Below, piece after piece: positions 8,920 to 17,186 of a DNA stretch of 64,000 nucleotides; position 1 is the first letter of the stretch, and each line of letters begins with the position of its first letter. The position numbers were made by a program, and so were the translations under genes. The notes below the pieces were generated by a model. The model saw only the letters and a program-made list of their open reading frames with translations, did not search any database and was not told where the DNA came from. The stretch lies in contig NZ_JAFB01000022.1 in assembly GCF_000519205.1 (NCBI RefSeq), positions 1 to 64,000 of the forward strand, read 5' to 3'. Source of the DNA: Amycolatopsis taiwanensis DSM 45107. Its GTDB lineage: Bacteria > Actinomycetota > Actinomycetes > Mycobacteriales > Pseudonocardiaceae.

Positions 8920-9588
8920 ATGCCGACGAGACCCTTCAAGGACCGACTCCGCGCATTTCTCGATCCACGGCCGGCCCGGTGGCGCACGGTCATCGTGCTG
9001 GGCATCGTGCTGGGCTATGGGGACGGCTACGTCCTGGTGGCGCTGACCGGCGCCGCCGGCGCCATCGAGCGCACCAACCATCCGTTCTCCTCGTGGCTGG
9101 AGGAGTCTGCCTTCTTGGTGCCGCTGTTCATTCTGGCCGAGCTGCTGGTCCTGCGGCGCATCCGGCGCCGGAGCGGACCGGTGCTGCGGTCGGGGAAGGC
9201 GGTGCTGGGCACGGCTCTGCTGATCGCGGTCGCTGGCACAGTCACCGGCTTCGTCGGCGTGGCCGTGAGCGCGGCGTTGGACTACCGCCTCCAGACCCAG
9301 CTGATCGAATTCTCGTCCCGGTTCGGCGACCAGAACGGGGATCCCCTGATCACGGCCGGCAGTACGGCGGCGCGGGGCAACTGCAACAGCATGGTCTGCA
9401 ACGAGGAGCGCCTCTCGCTGGCCAGTGACGCTCGCGGCGTCGCGATCTCCGCCCCGATCCTGCTGGGCGTCAACGTGGTGCTGGTCGGCTGGGTGCTCGC
9501 CGGTTTCGGTGGCCGGCTGGGCGCGCCCGCTGGCCGCAGGGCCACCACGACCATCGCGGTGCCTACCTCCTCCACCGAGAAGGTCTGA
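8920..9588 (+). CDS. Integral membrane protein of unknown function in the copper cluster
   Basis: The product is 222 residues with about four membrane helices (near residues 24-45, 62-80, 95-118 and 180-203). The long segment between helices 3 and 4 has two cysteines (CNSMVC) and may face outside. I do not recognise the family. ATG 8920 is preceded by GGCGGAGG at good distance; in-frame upstream codons overlap the terminator and are rejected. Location between the multicopper oxidase and the CopD-like gene suggests a linked role, but the strong hairpin upstream implies its own promoter. Confidence 0.6.
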   Translation: MPTRPFKDRLRAFLDPRPARWRTVIVLGIVLGYGDGYVLVALTGAAGAIERTNHPFSSWLEESAFLVPLFILAELLVLRRIRRRSGPVLRSGKAVLGTALLIAVAGTVTGFVGVAVSAALDYRLQTQLIEFSSRFGDQNGDPLITAGSTAARGNCNSMVCNEERLSLASDARGVAISAPILLGVNVVLVGWVLAGFGGRLGAPAGRRATTTIAVPTSSTEKV

Positions 9589-9724
9589 GCTTCCGGTCAA
9601 AAGTCTACTTCAGCTGGCGTCTCGACCGGTCTTCGCCGTTTGCCAGGCCTCGAAGGCGTCTGGCAAATCCCAATGCGGTGGCCCGGTGGCCACCCTTGCC
9701 GAACAGTCCTGTGTGGAGCCTTAG

Positions 9725-10795
9725 ATGAACCGGAGATTCGCAACCTTGACGTCGCCCTCGACCACCACCGGCCAAGCGGTCATCGATTCCCGGCCTCGGT
9801 ACGTCTTGCTGGTCGTGCTCGCGGGGGGTGTCCTCGCCGGTGCGCTCATCGGCCTGGCGATCACCGCGACGGCGACGCGCGGTGCGGTGACCTCGGGCCC
9901 ATTGGTCGCGGTCGGGCTGGCGCTGTCGAGGTCCGTCCTCGACGGAGCGGCCGTGGTCACGGTCGGCATGAGCCTCCTGCCGAAGTTGCTCGTCCCCGAG
10001 CCGGCCGCGAGCGTGGCGGCACCGCTCGCCCTGGCGCGATTGATCGCCACGGTCAGCTCGGCGGTGTGGCTGGTCGCGGCGTTGGTGTCGATGGTGCTGG
10101 AGGTCGTGGACATCAACGTCGGTGAGCCGTTCACGATCGCGGCGATCGGCCGGTACGTGCGAGGAGCCGGCGCGGGACAGGCACACCTGGTGGTCGCCTG
10201 TTGCGCCTTCGTCTACTTGGTCGTCACCGTGCTCGCGCTGCGCAGGGGCGAGGAGGTGCCTGCCGAACTACGGATCGCCGTCGCGGTGTTCGCACTGTTG
10301 CCGCTGTCGACCGCCGGGCACGCGGCATCCGGCGCGCAGGGCCTGGAGAATCTCGCCCTGGTCTCGATCGAGCTGCACGTGATCGCCGCCGTGTCGTGGA
10401 CGGGTGGCCTGCTGGCAGTGCTGCTCCTGCTCGGCTTGGACCGGAACCTGCTCGCCGGGGCGCTGCCGCGGTTTTCCAAGCTGGCTACCGTATGTGTGTT
10501 CCTGACCGCGTTCACGGGCCTGTTCGACGGCTGGTACGAGCTGCACAGGACGCCCGGCATCCTGTGGTACCTGGCGCTGTTCACGACACGCTACGGCTGG
10601 GTCCTGATCGGCAAGGGCGCCTGCGTCGCCGCTGCCGGCCTGCTCGGCGGGTACACCCGGCTCCGGCTCCTGCCGAAGATCGTCGAGCGTCGGACGACCG
10701 CCGTGGTCACCTGGACGACCGTCGAGATCGGAATACTCGCCGAGGCGTTCGGATTGGCTGCCGTGCTGATCAGGGCTCCGGTGGTGACCGGGTAG
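9725..10795 (+). CDS. CopD-family copper transport membrane protein
   Basis: The product is 356 residues with about eight to nine membrane helices. The C-terminal half has CopD/YcnJ features: a LHVIAAVSWTGGLLAVLLL helix, an RFSKLATVCVFLTAFTG helix and a final VEIGILAEAFGLAAVLI helix. CopD proteins move copper across the membrane and pair with CopC. The partner CopC gene here is 4 kb away on the other strand. ATG 9725 has a modest TGGAG ribosome-binding site. Direction of transport is not evident from sequence. Confidence 0.8.
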   Translation: MNRRFATLTSPSTTTGQAVIDSRPRYVLLVVLAGGVLAGALIGLAITATATRGAVTSGPLVAVGLALSRSVLDGAAVVTVGMSLLPKLLVPEPAASVAAPLALARLIATVSSAVWLVAALVSMVLEVVDINVGEPFTIAAIGRYVRGAGAGQAHLVVACCAFVYLVVTVLALRRGEEVPAELRIAVAVFALLPLSTAGHAASGAQGLENLALVSIELHVIAAVSWTGGLLAVLLLLGLDRNLLAGALPRFSKLATVCVFLTAFTGLFDGWYELHRTPGILWYLALFTTRYGWVLIGKGACVAAAGLLGGYTRLRLLPKIVERRTTAVVTWTTVEIGILAEAFGLAAVLIRAPVVTG

Positions 10796-10800
10796 CGGTG

Positions 10801-11304
10801 TCAGTTCGAGAGTCCGGAGCCGACGACGATGACGCTCCAGACCAGCCATGCGACGGAAACCAGACCGACGAGGCTCCACGCCACGCGACGTCGCGCCGGC
10901 TGCGGCAGCGACCTGCACAGGGCGACGACGCTCGTCGCCTCCAAGATGGCGCTACCCAGGTCCAGCACGTCGATCGGGTAGGGGCCGTTCATGATGGGGT
11001 ACAACGGAACCATCGACAAGGTGGCCACGAGCCACAGCCCGATGAACACCAGCGTGATCATCATTGCCGCTACCGCTACTGGCGTGGCCGTCGTCCGCCG
11101 ACCGCCGATGCTCAGCAGCACGCCGAATGCTATCTGCGCCACGGCGGCGACGAAGAACAGCACCCCGAAACCCACGGACACGCCGAGTTGTTCGGCGGCC
11201 GCGGTCAGCCGCAGCGCGCCGGCCAGGACGAACGCCGTCGCGGCGACGATCACGGAACGGCTGAGACTGGTCCGTACGGCCGACAGTTGTGATGACGCGG
11301 TCAT
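10801..11304 (-). CDS. Small four-helix membrane protein
   Basis: The product is 167 residues with four predicted membrane helices (about 12-34, 42-66, 75-98 and 135-157). The middle loop has MNGPYPIDVLDLGSA. I do not recognise the family. ATG 11304 is preceded by AAGGGGG; the frame stays open upstream to 11913 but that part has no protein character. It converges with the CopD-like gene with only five bases between stops, so it may belong to the same accessory island. Confidence 0.6.
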   Translation of the reverse strand: MTASSQLSAVRTSLSRSVIVAATAFVLAGALRLTAAAEQLGVSVGFGVLFFVAAVAQIAFGVLLSIGGRRTTATPVAVAAMMITLVFIGLWLVATLSMVPLYPIMNGPYPIDVLDLGSAILEATSVVALCRSLPQPARRRVAWSLVGLVSVAWLVWSVIVVGSGLSN

Positions 11305-11514
11305 GGCGCGTTGCCCCCTTCGGCGTGGCATGCCGCCCCCGGCATGGAGAACGGGTCGGCCCCCATGATCGGAGGGTCGATCATCCCGGTTCGGCGACGC
11401 AACCCCAACGAGGTGGTCTCGCCAAATTCGGGATGGGGTAGCTGAGTCCTGGCGCACCCTCCAGCACATCACCGCCGGCACCAGCAAGCTCGGTCCTGCC
11501 GTCAAGGCCGCATT

Positions 11515-11554
11515 CGTCCTCACCCATTTCGAGCACGGCCGACTCGCCGGAAAG
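11515..11554 (+). repeat. Right copy of the inverted repeat flanking the copper genes
   Basis: The 28-bp core at 11521-11548 is the exact inverse of 5988-6015, and the match continues weakly beyond GAAAG. The plus strand reads AAFVLTHFEHGRLAGKLLGH, which may be a relic of a coding element. Confidence 0.65.
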
Positions 11555-11729
11555 TTGTTGGGACACCTCAATATACGGCAAGATTGCCGGGATGTCACGC
11601 TGGGCAAAGTCGGCCAACTCGACAATCCACAACGGACCGTTCGGGGTTCGGCGCCGGATGTCCTTCCATTTGTGATCCCGAGATCCATCAAATCAAATTC
11701 CCCGGCCACCGGCGAAACGCGATCTTTTT

Positions 11730-11939
11730 TCAGACCTGGAAGGTCTGGGACTCCGCGAAGTTGTAGATCTCGACGATCGAGGGAAGGTATTCGGACGTGG
11801 CGTGGCGCGGCACCATAGCGTCCACGAGGCGAGCTTCCCCGGCGAGGTCGTCGCCGGCCTGAGCCATGGAACGGAAGCGTTCGATATACCAGTTGGAGTG
11901 ACCGGGTCCGCACCGATTCGTAGGGACCTTGTGGCCTGT
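11730..11939 (-). pseudogene. N-terminal scrap of a class I SAM methyltransferase
   Basis: The minus strand encodes CGPGHSNWYIERFRSM, then AQAGDDLAGEARLVDAMVPR. This closely follows the start of actinobacterial SAM-dependent methyltransferases that continue with a VLDAGCGxGR SAM-binding motif. Here the sequence instead continues HATSEYLPSIVEIYNFAESQ and stops at 11730-11732, and an in-frame stop lies just upstream. It is therefore a fused remnant without the cofactor site. Confidence 0.55.
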
Positions 11940-12824
11940 TCAGTGCGTCTGTCTGGTTGCCGTGGGGCGGTTTCTGCGGCTGTTGAGTACCGCAGCGATC
12001 GGGAGGGCTGCTGCCAGGCCGCTGAGCAGAACTGCGGCGAGTGCGCCGAGGATGGCGGGCTGGTCGGCGAAGGCGATGCCGATCGCGGCCAGGGCGGGCC
12101 CGGCGTTGCGTACGGCGGCGACACCTCCCATGGTCGTGCGGCGTACCGCCGGTCCAGTGGCGAGCAGGGTGCCGGCTGCGAAGGCGGCGGCTGCGAGGAC
12201 GAATCCGGCCAGCAGGGTGAGTGAGCCGAGCAGGGCGAGGATGTCACGCCAGTTGCCGAGAAGCATGCCCGCCAGCACGATCAGGAAGGTTACGTTCGAG
12301 ACCGCGGCCGCGGTGGGGTGCCACCCTCGTGCGGTGGGCGTTGCGTAGCGGCGCAGAAGCAGGCCGACCGCGAACGGGAGGAGTTGTAGCAGGGCAACGG
12401 TTCCCACCAGTGCCGCGACGTTGAGGGCGACTCCCTGGCCGATGTCGGCGGCGTTGAGGATCCCGTTGGCGGTGGGGGCGAAAGTGAGGCTGCCGATGGT
12501 GGCGAGCAACACCTGCGTGGCCGAGCCAGCGATGACGTCGCCGCTTTGCACCATGGCCAGCTTCGCCCCGATGGGCCCGCCCGGTGAGCAGGCGGCCAGG
12601 ACGAGGGCGATGAACGCCGCATTGGGCAGGCCGAACAGCGCGCCGGTGCCCCAGCCCAGCAGCGGGACGACCACCAGGTTGACGAGCAAGGCCAGCGCGA
12701 GCAGTGGGATGTTGGTGAAGACGCTCCGCAGGGCCTCGACGGTGGTTCCGAGGCCGGCCGCGAACATGGTGGTCGCGATGAAGATCACGGTGATGGCGTT
12801 GAACAGCAGACGCAGTGTCTCCAT
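11940..12824 (-). CDS. Bile acid:sodium symporter (BASS) family transporter
   Basis: The product is 294 residues with nine to ten membrane helices. It has BASS-type features: a NxITVIFIATTMFAAGLGTT first helix, a conserved ACSPGGPIGAKLA segment near residue 75, a discontinuous-helix region and a late RNAGPALAAIGIAFAD segment. These carriers usually import organic anions with Na+. Bacterial members also carry pantoate, taurocholate or 2-keto acids, so the substrate is open. ATG 12824 has an AAGGGAT ribosome-binding site; the long upstream frame overlaps the DyP gene and is not real. The gene is the last of a minus-strand run behind the DyP peroxidase and may move that operon's substrate or product. 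Confidence 0.8.
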   Translation of the reverse strand: METLRLLFNAITVIFIATTMFAAGLGTTVEALRSVFTNIPLLALALLVNLVVVPLLGWGTGALFGLPNAAFIALVLAACSPGGPIGAKLAMVQSGDVIAGSATQVLLATIGSLTFAPTANGILNAADIGQGVALNVAALVGTVALLQLLPFAVGLLLRRYATPTARGWHPTAAAVSNVTFLIVLAGMLLGNWRDILALLGSLTLLAGFVLAAAAFAAGTLLATGPAVRRTTMGGVAAVRNAGPALAAIGIAFADQPAILGALAAVLLSGLAAALPIAAVLNSRRNRPTATRQTH

Positions 12825-12886
12825 GGTGAAATCCCTTGGGCCTGCGGAGCGCCTCGAGCGGTGCCGGGGCGCTCCGCGCCGCAGCG

Positions 12887-14215
12887 TTAGTCCCCTAGAT
12901 CGCCGAGCCAGCGCAGGGCGCGCAGGCCTGGCAGGAAGCAGTACTCGCCGCCGCGGGTGATGACGAACCGCGTCAGTGGGGGCAGGCGCCGGCGCACCGG
13001 CCGCCAGGGAATGGTGAAGCGGCCGCTGCCGTCGTGGGACCCGGTTATGGGGTCTTTGGCAGCGCCCGCGCCGAAAAACACACCGTCGTTCATCCACTGG
13101 GACTGGACGAACTCGAACTGCCGCCCCGGGTGGGCTCCGATGAACGTGAACATCAGGCCCCGGTCCACCCCGTCGTCCTCCAGGTCTCCGTCGGGCAGCG
13201 GCGGGCCGTAGACAGCGCCGCGTCTGATCATGCGGTGCAGACGCACCTCGCCCGCCACCGAGGCGTCGCGGGGGTTGGCCCGGCGGATGTGGCAACCGCC
13301 AGGGGTGATGAATCCCGCCGGATCCTCCCGCGCGTACCGGAAGGTGTTACGCCGCCCCGGGGCCGCACCGAGAGCGGGGTCGTCGTGTTGCGGGCTGAGC
13401 GCCAGCGGAGCTCCGCTGCGCCAGCGTCCCATGATCTTGGCGGCCAGCAGTTCCTCGTCCTCCGGACCGGTGGCGGCCTGGCGCAGGTAGCTGCGGAACG
13501 CGGCGACGTCCTGGTGGAGTTTGCGGAAGATCGCGTAGCTGCCGTTGCGTCCCAGCACCTCCGGCTGCGGCAGCTGGATGCCACCGATCTCGTCCCGGTA
13601 ACCGCACACGAACTCGCCCGCCTTCAACGGCGCCTCCAGCCGGTTGGACCCTGCGATGCCGCTGCCTTCGATGGCCGGGTTGCTCACGCCGTCGCGGTAT
13701 CCGAAGTGCTCGGCCTCGGTGGGCAACGCATAGCAGTCCTGCCGCCAGATCGGGGTTACCCCGGTGAGCTGGTCGTAGGCAAGGCTGGCCCGGTCGACAG
13801 CCGCCTCCAGCCCCGCGACGTCGGGTGCGACCGCCGCGAGAACCACATGAACATCCGGCGTGCCCAGCGGCGCTTCCCAATGCTCGGGGCTGCTTTCGCC
13901 GTCATCGCCCAGCGCTCTGGCGCGGGCGGCCATCCCCTGTCGGAACTCCCACGCGAACGTCTCCAGCGAGGCGCTGGGCACGCCGAGGGCCTCCAGCCCG
14001 CGGCAGGTGACCGCGACACTTACCCACGTCTGCTGGGGGCTGACCGAGTCGGCGGCCGAGGTCACCCCCGCGCTTGCGCGCCGCATCAGCTCCCGCCCGT
14101 GTGCTCGGTTATCGACGCGGAACACCAGATAGGTCGCCGCGTACGGGGTCGGCCGGGGGCTGAGCACTCCGCGCTGAATGTCGTCGAGTTCCAGCGCCAC
14201 TCGCGTTTCGCTCAC
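12887..14215 (-). CDS. Dye-decolorising (DyP-type) haem peroxidase
   Basis: The product is 442 residues. It has the DyP hallmarks: FGYRDGVSNP (GxxDG, catalytic Asp near 175), the proximal haem His in CHIRRANPRD (near 309), and the C-terminal FVQSQWMNDG segment. No Tat or Sec signal is present, so it is cytoplasmic and belongs with the longer C/D-type DyPs rather than exported A-type enzymes. It would oxidise phenolic or dye-like donors with H2O2. GTG 14215 is preceded by AGGAGG. It lies 41 bases after an unassigned gene and 62 bases before the BASS transporter, consistent with one operon. Confidence 0.92.
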   Translation of the reverse strand: MSETRVALELDDIQRGVLSPRPTPYAATYLVFRVDNRAHGRELMRRASAGVTSAADSVSPQQTWVSVAVTCRGLEALGVPSASLETFAWEFRQGMAARARALGDDGESSPEHWEAPLGTPDVHVVLAAVAPDVAGLEAAVDRASLAYDQLTGVTPIWRQDCYALPTEAEHFGYRDGVSNPAIEGSGIAGSNRLEAPLKAGEFVCGYRDEIGGIQLPQPEVLGRNGSYAIFRKLHQDVAAFRSYLRQAATGPEDEELLAAKIMGRWRSGAPLALSPQHDDPALGAAPGRRNTFRYAREDPAGFITPGGCHIRRANPRDASVAGEVRLHRMIRRGAVYGPPLPDGDLEDDGVDRGLMFTFIGAHPGRQFEFVQSQWMNDGVFFGAGAAKDPITGSHDGSGRFTIPWRPVRRRLPPLTRFVITRGGEYCFLPGLRALRWLGDLGD

Positions 14216-14256
14216 GAAAATCGCCTCCTCGCCGCTCTCTGCGGTGGCCTGCGGCG

Positions 14257-15270
14257 TTACTTGGTGACGAGGTTCCGCCAGAAATTGCGCAGGCTCTCAT
14301 CGCCGCCGAACAAGGAGCTGAAGATCGTGGAGTCGGCGAGCAGGATGTCGCCGGCCCGCTCACTGTCGGGGGGCATCCACAGGAACATGTTGAACTCGGT
14401 ATTGCCGGCTTCGGTGAACGGATGCGGCCTGGAGGTGTCGATCGGCTGCCTGGCCAGGACGTGGACGATGCCCGGCTTGTCCGTCGTCACGGCGTAGTGC
14501 GGCAGGTGCTGGTGGAAGTTGAAGTTGGTCACTCCTTCCAGCCATCCCTTGGCGTCGGAGTCTCTGAACGCGGAAAACGGGGCGATCTTGTTCTGCTCCC
14601 GCGCGGCGGGCCGCAGACCGTAGCGGTTCTCCACCGGCACGCCCAGCCCGTGCATCACGCCCCGCAGGTGTCCGGCGAAGCGCTGCTGCCGGGGGACCAG
14701 GGGATCACCGTGATGGTGGTACTCGATGTCCCGCACCGCCAGGTCGTCCGATGCCCCCACGTCGTGGTGTGGCCCGAGGACCAGGCGGGCATCCTCCCTG
14801 TCGAGGAACGCCCGCAGCGCCTCAACCTCGCCGGGCTCCGCCTCCTGACCGGTGACCATGTGATCCAGCCCGAACACGAACAGGGTGTCGGTGTCGGCCA
14901 GTACCCGCTCATCGAGCGGAGTGCGGAAACCGGCCTGGTCGATGCGCTGGTACACCGGGACGGGGTGTCCGGTGACCTCCTCGACGAACTGCTGGAACGG
15001 CACCCACGCCAAGAAGAACAACTCCAGCGATCCCGCGATGCCCTGCTGGAACCGCAGCGGGTCGGACCACTTCGGGTCCTCGTAGGCAGGCCAGGCCACC
15101 CGCCGGACCTCGGTCATCGTGGAGAACCGGTTGTCCAGTTCGGCCGGGTTCCTGCCCGCCTCGGCCGGATAGCTCCACGAGACATAGATACTCACCCGCC
15201 GCCGGCCAGGTGTGGGGGCGCGCGGGATGTGGTTCTGGTTGTAGGTGCGCGCGCTGGCGACCTCGCTCAT
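14257..15270 (-). CDS. Unassigned protein in the DyP operon, possible GATase1-like fold
   Basis: The product is 337 residues, soluble, without a signal peptide. I do not recognise the family. A middle segment (TLFVFGLDHMVTGQ ... VEALRAFLDREDARLVLGPHHDVG, about residues 130-175) has the strand-helix-strand pattern of ThuA/GATase1-like proteins, and HHDVG and EYHHHGD offer possible metal ligands. The N-terminus (VSIYVSWSYPAEAGRNPAELDNRF) is also distinctive. ATG 15270 has an AAGGAGG site. It sits between a small barrel-like protein gene and the DyP gene on the same strand, so it probably works with the peroxidase. Confidence 0.6.
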   Translation of the reverse strand: MSEVASARTYNQNHIPRAPTPGRRRVSIYVSWSYPAEAGRNPAELDNRFSTMTEVRRVAWPAYEDPKWSDPLRFQQGIAGSLELFFLAWVPFQQFVEEVTGHPVPVYQRIDQAGFRTPLDERVLADTDTLFVFGLDHMVTGQEAEPGEVEALRAFLDREDARLVLGPHHDVGASDDLAVRDIEYHHHGDPLVPRQQRFAGHLRGVMHGLGVPVENRYGLRPAAREQNKIAPFSAFRDSDAKGWLEGVTNFNFHQHLPHYAVTTDKPGIVHVLARQPIDTSRPHPFTEAGNTEFNMFLWMPPDSERAGDILLADSTIFSSLFGGDESLRNFWRNLVTK

Positions 15271-15322
15271 TCCGCCTCCTTGCGGCAGTCGGCTGTTCGC
15301 GTGTCAGCCGCGCCGAGGGCGC

Positions 15323-15853
15323 TCACTGCAACTGGTCGAGCATTTCCGACAGGGCGTTCTTGATCCGTAGCGCCTTCTTGATCTCGTCGGCCGTGACGTA
15401 GGGGTATTCCCCGTACTCGATGAAGCTCGGGCAGTGGTGCTCACGCACGAACCTGCCAAACGCCTCAGGGTTGGTCTTCCAGTCCTCGGGAAACCCCTCG
15501 AGGTTCTCGAAAGCCGTGCTCACCCCGGCCTTGGTGAACAGCGCGATGGCATCCTCGGTGTACTTGTCGAAATCCGTGTCGAAAATCGCCTGATACATGA
15601 ACCGCGTGTCATCGTCGAAGAGCACCCAGCGCAGGTAGTGCAGCTTCAACGGCGCGAGAAGATACGGATCGTTCTCCAGTGCCCTGGCCAGGGTGTAGCC
15701 GTACTCCCGGATGGCCTCAGCGTGGCCCGGCTTCACCCTCGCGACGATCGTGAAGCCGTAACACGCGGGCGTCTTCGGGAAAATCGGGCCGTACTTCCCC
15801 TGTTCGAAGTCGCTCTCCTTGGGGATGACGGCCGCCTGCGGCTTGATCTCCAT
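15323..15853 (-). CDS. Small protein with DyP-like alpha/beta barrel character, first gene of the DyP operon
   Basis: The product is 176 residues. The central part (YGFTIVARVKPGHAEAIREY, LHYLRWVLFDDDTRFMYQAIFDTDFDKY) has the strand/helix pattern of dimeric ferredoxin-like barrels, the fold that also builds DyP peroxidases. No GxxDG or haem-binding His motif of a full DyP is present. The start at 15853 is preferred over an ATG at 15859 because GGGAGG is seven bases upstream of the former and too close to the latter. It may be a partner or substrate-handling protein of the DyP encoded 1.1 kb downstream. No assigned function. Confidence 0.55.
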   Translation of the reverse strand: MEIKPQAAVIPKESDFEQGKYGPIFPKTPACYGFTIVARVKPGHAEAIREYGYTLARALENDPYLLAPLKLHYLRWVLFDDDTRFMYQAIFDTDFDKYTEDAIALFTKAGVSTAFENLEGFPEDWKTNPEAFGRFVREHHCPSFIEYGEYPYVTADEIKKALRIKNALSEMLDQLQ

Positions 15854-16010
15854 GTTCATTCCTCCCGCCGCTTAACGGCCGGGCAGGCCCCCTTATTGTC
15901 GCACGCGGCGTCGAAGTCCGCGCGCGAGCACAGAACGTCATCAATGCGATCCGTCCGTACAGGGTGGGCCGCCCGCACCGGACCGCAGTGGCGGGGGGAC
16001 TCGCCCGATC

Positions 16011-16039
16011 TTCCTATGATCAAGACCCCCGAGTGTCAA
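16011..16039 (-). promoter_or_regulatory. Possible promoter of the DyP operon
   Basis: On the minus strand a consensus TTGACA (16039-16034) is followed after 17 bases by TAGGAA (16016-16011), a weak -10. It lies about 160 bases upstream of the first gene of the run. The perfect -35 box supports it; the poor -10 is the weak point. Confidence 0.35.
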
Positions 16040-16108
16040 CGCTCTCCGTCAGTTTTAGGCCGACTGCGCTGCCGCTGTCGGTCGCCCGCTGATCGTGGAC
16101 CGCGCAAG

Positions 16109-17122
16109 TCACCAGAGACTGCCGGTCACGGCAAGGGCCGCATAGCCCGCCAGTCCGACGAGGACGGTGGACAGTGCGCCGAGGACCAGTCCGCGGCGCC
16201 CGGTGCGCAGCAGTGTGCCGATGCGGACGGCGCTGCCCAGGCCGAACAGAGCGGCGGCGAAGAGCAGCGTGGTCGTGACGTTGGCGACCGACAACACTGC
16301 TGACGGCACGACGTCCGCCGTCCGGACGGCCATCATTGCCAGAAAACCCACCACGAACAGCGGCACGATCGGTGGCCGTTTGCCGGTCGTCATCCCGGTG
16401 CGCCGGCGTTGGGCGATGCTGACGCCGGCGACCATGGGTGCCAGCAGCACGACGCGGGTGAGTTTGACCACGACGGCGATCGCGACCGCGGCGGCGCCGG
16501 CTGGGGAGGCAGCCGCGACGACCTGCGCGACCTCGTGCACGGTCAGGCCGGCCCATTCGCCGAGGTGGTACGGGCCGAGCCCGAGCGCGTGCCCGATGAA
16601 TGGGACAAGGGCGATTGCGGCGCTGCCGTATAGGGTCACCAGGGTCACCCCGGTGGCCACGTCCTCTTTGTCGGTATCGGTGACGCTGTCCATGGCCGCG
16701 ATGGCGGACGCACCGCAGATGGAGAACCCGGTGGCCACCATCAGCGTCAGGCCTCGCGAGGTACCGACGATCCGACCCAGCAGCAGGGTTCCGAAAAATC
16801 CTGTGAGCACGGTGAGAACAACCGCCAGAATGGTGCCAAGCCCCAGGCCCAACATCTCGCCCAGGCCCAGCTGAAGTCCAAGCAGCACGACACCCAGCCG
16901 CAGGAACTTTTTCGTCGCCCAGGCAAGTCCGGCGCGAGTCGTTTGTGGCAGGAAGCTTCCCACTGCCACTCCGAGCACGACAGCGACGGTCAGCGCGGAG
17001 AGTGCGGGCACTAGCTTGTTGAGTCCGAACGCGACACCTGTTCCGCCTGCGGCGACCAGTAAGCCGGGGAGGAGCCGGCGCAAACCCGAGGTCGCGCGGT
17101 CTGCTCGTGTTGTGGCGGTCAT
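16109..17122 (-). CDS. yeiH: YeiH-family (UPF0324) membrane protein
   Basis: The product is 337 residues with about ten membrane helices. It has the features of UPF0324 proteins: a KKFLRLGVVLLGLQLGLG helix, GFSICGASAIAA, a HEVAQVVAAA segment and a VVKLTRVVLLAPMV helix. The family is thought to export sulfur-containing anions such as sulfite or sulfate, with limited experimental proof. ATG 17122 is chosen because the frame upstream overlaps the divergent regulator start. The neighbouring divergent LysR gene is the usual arrangement for this family. Confidence 0.85.
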   Translation of the reverse strand: MTATTRADRATSGLRRLLPGLLVAAGGTGVAFGLNKLVPALSALTVAVVLGVAVGSFLPQTTRAGLAWATKKFLRLGVVLLGLQLGLGEMLGLGLGTILAVVLTVLTGFFGTLLLGRIVGTSRGLTLMVATGFSICGASAIAAMDSVTDTDKEDVATGVTLVTLYGSAAIALVPFIGHALGLGPYHLGEWAGLTVHEVAQVVAAASPAGAAAVAIAVVVKLTRVVLLAPMVAGVSIAQRRRTGMTTGKRPPIVPLFVVGFLAMMAVRTADVVPSAVLSVANVTTTLLFAAALFGLGSAVRIGTLLRTGRRGLVLGALSTVLVGLAGYAALAVTGSLW

Positions 17123-17186
17123 GACCCGATCCTCACCGCGGCCGTGGCGTTCCGGTACCCGCCAATCGCAGTGGACGTCATAACCT

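Larger units (their letters stand above)
11305..11939. other. Gap with repeat copy and gene relics
   Basis: This 635-base stretch between the small membrane protein gene and the BASS transporter holds the right copy of the 28-bp repeat (11521-11548) and a methyltransferase fragment on the minus strand (11730-11939). No intact gene was found. Confidence 0.5.
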
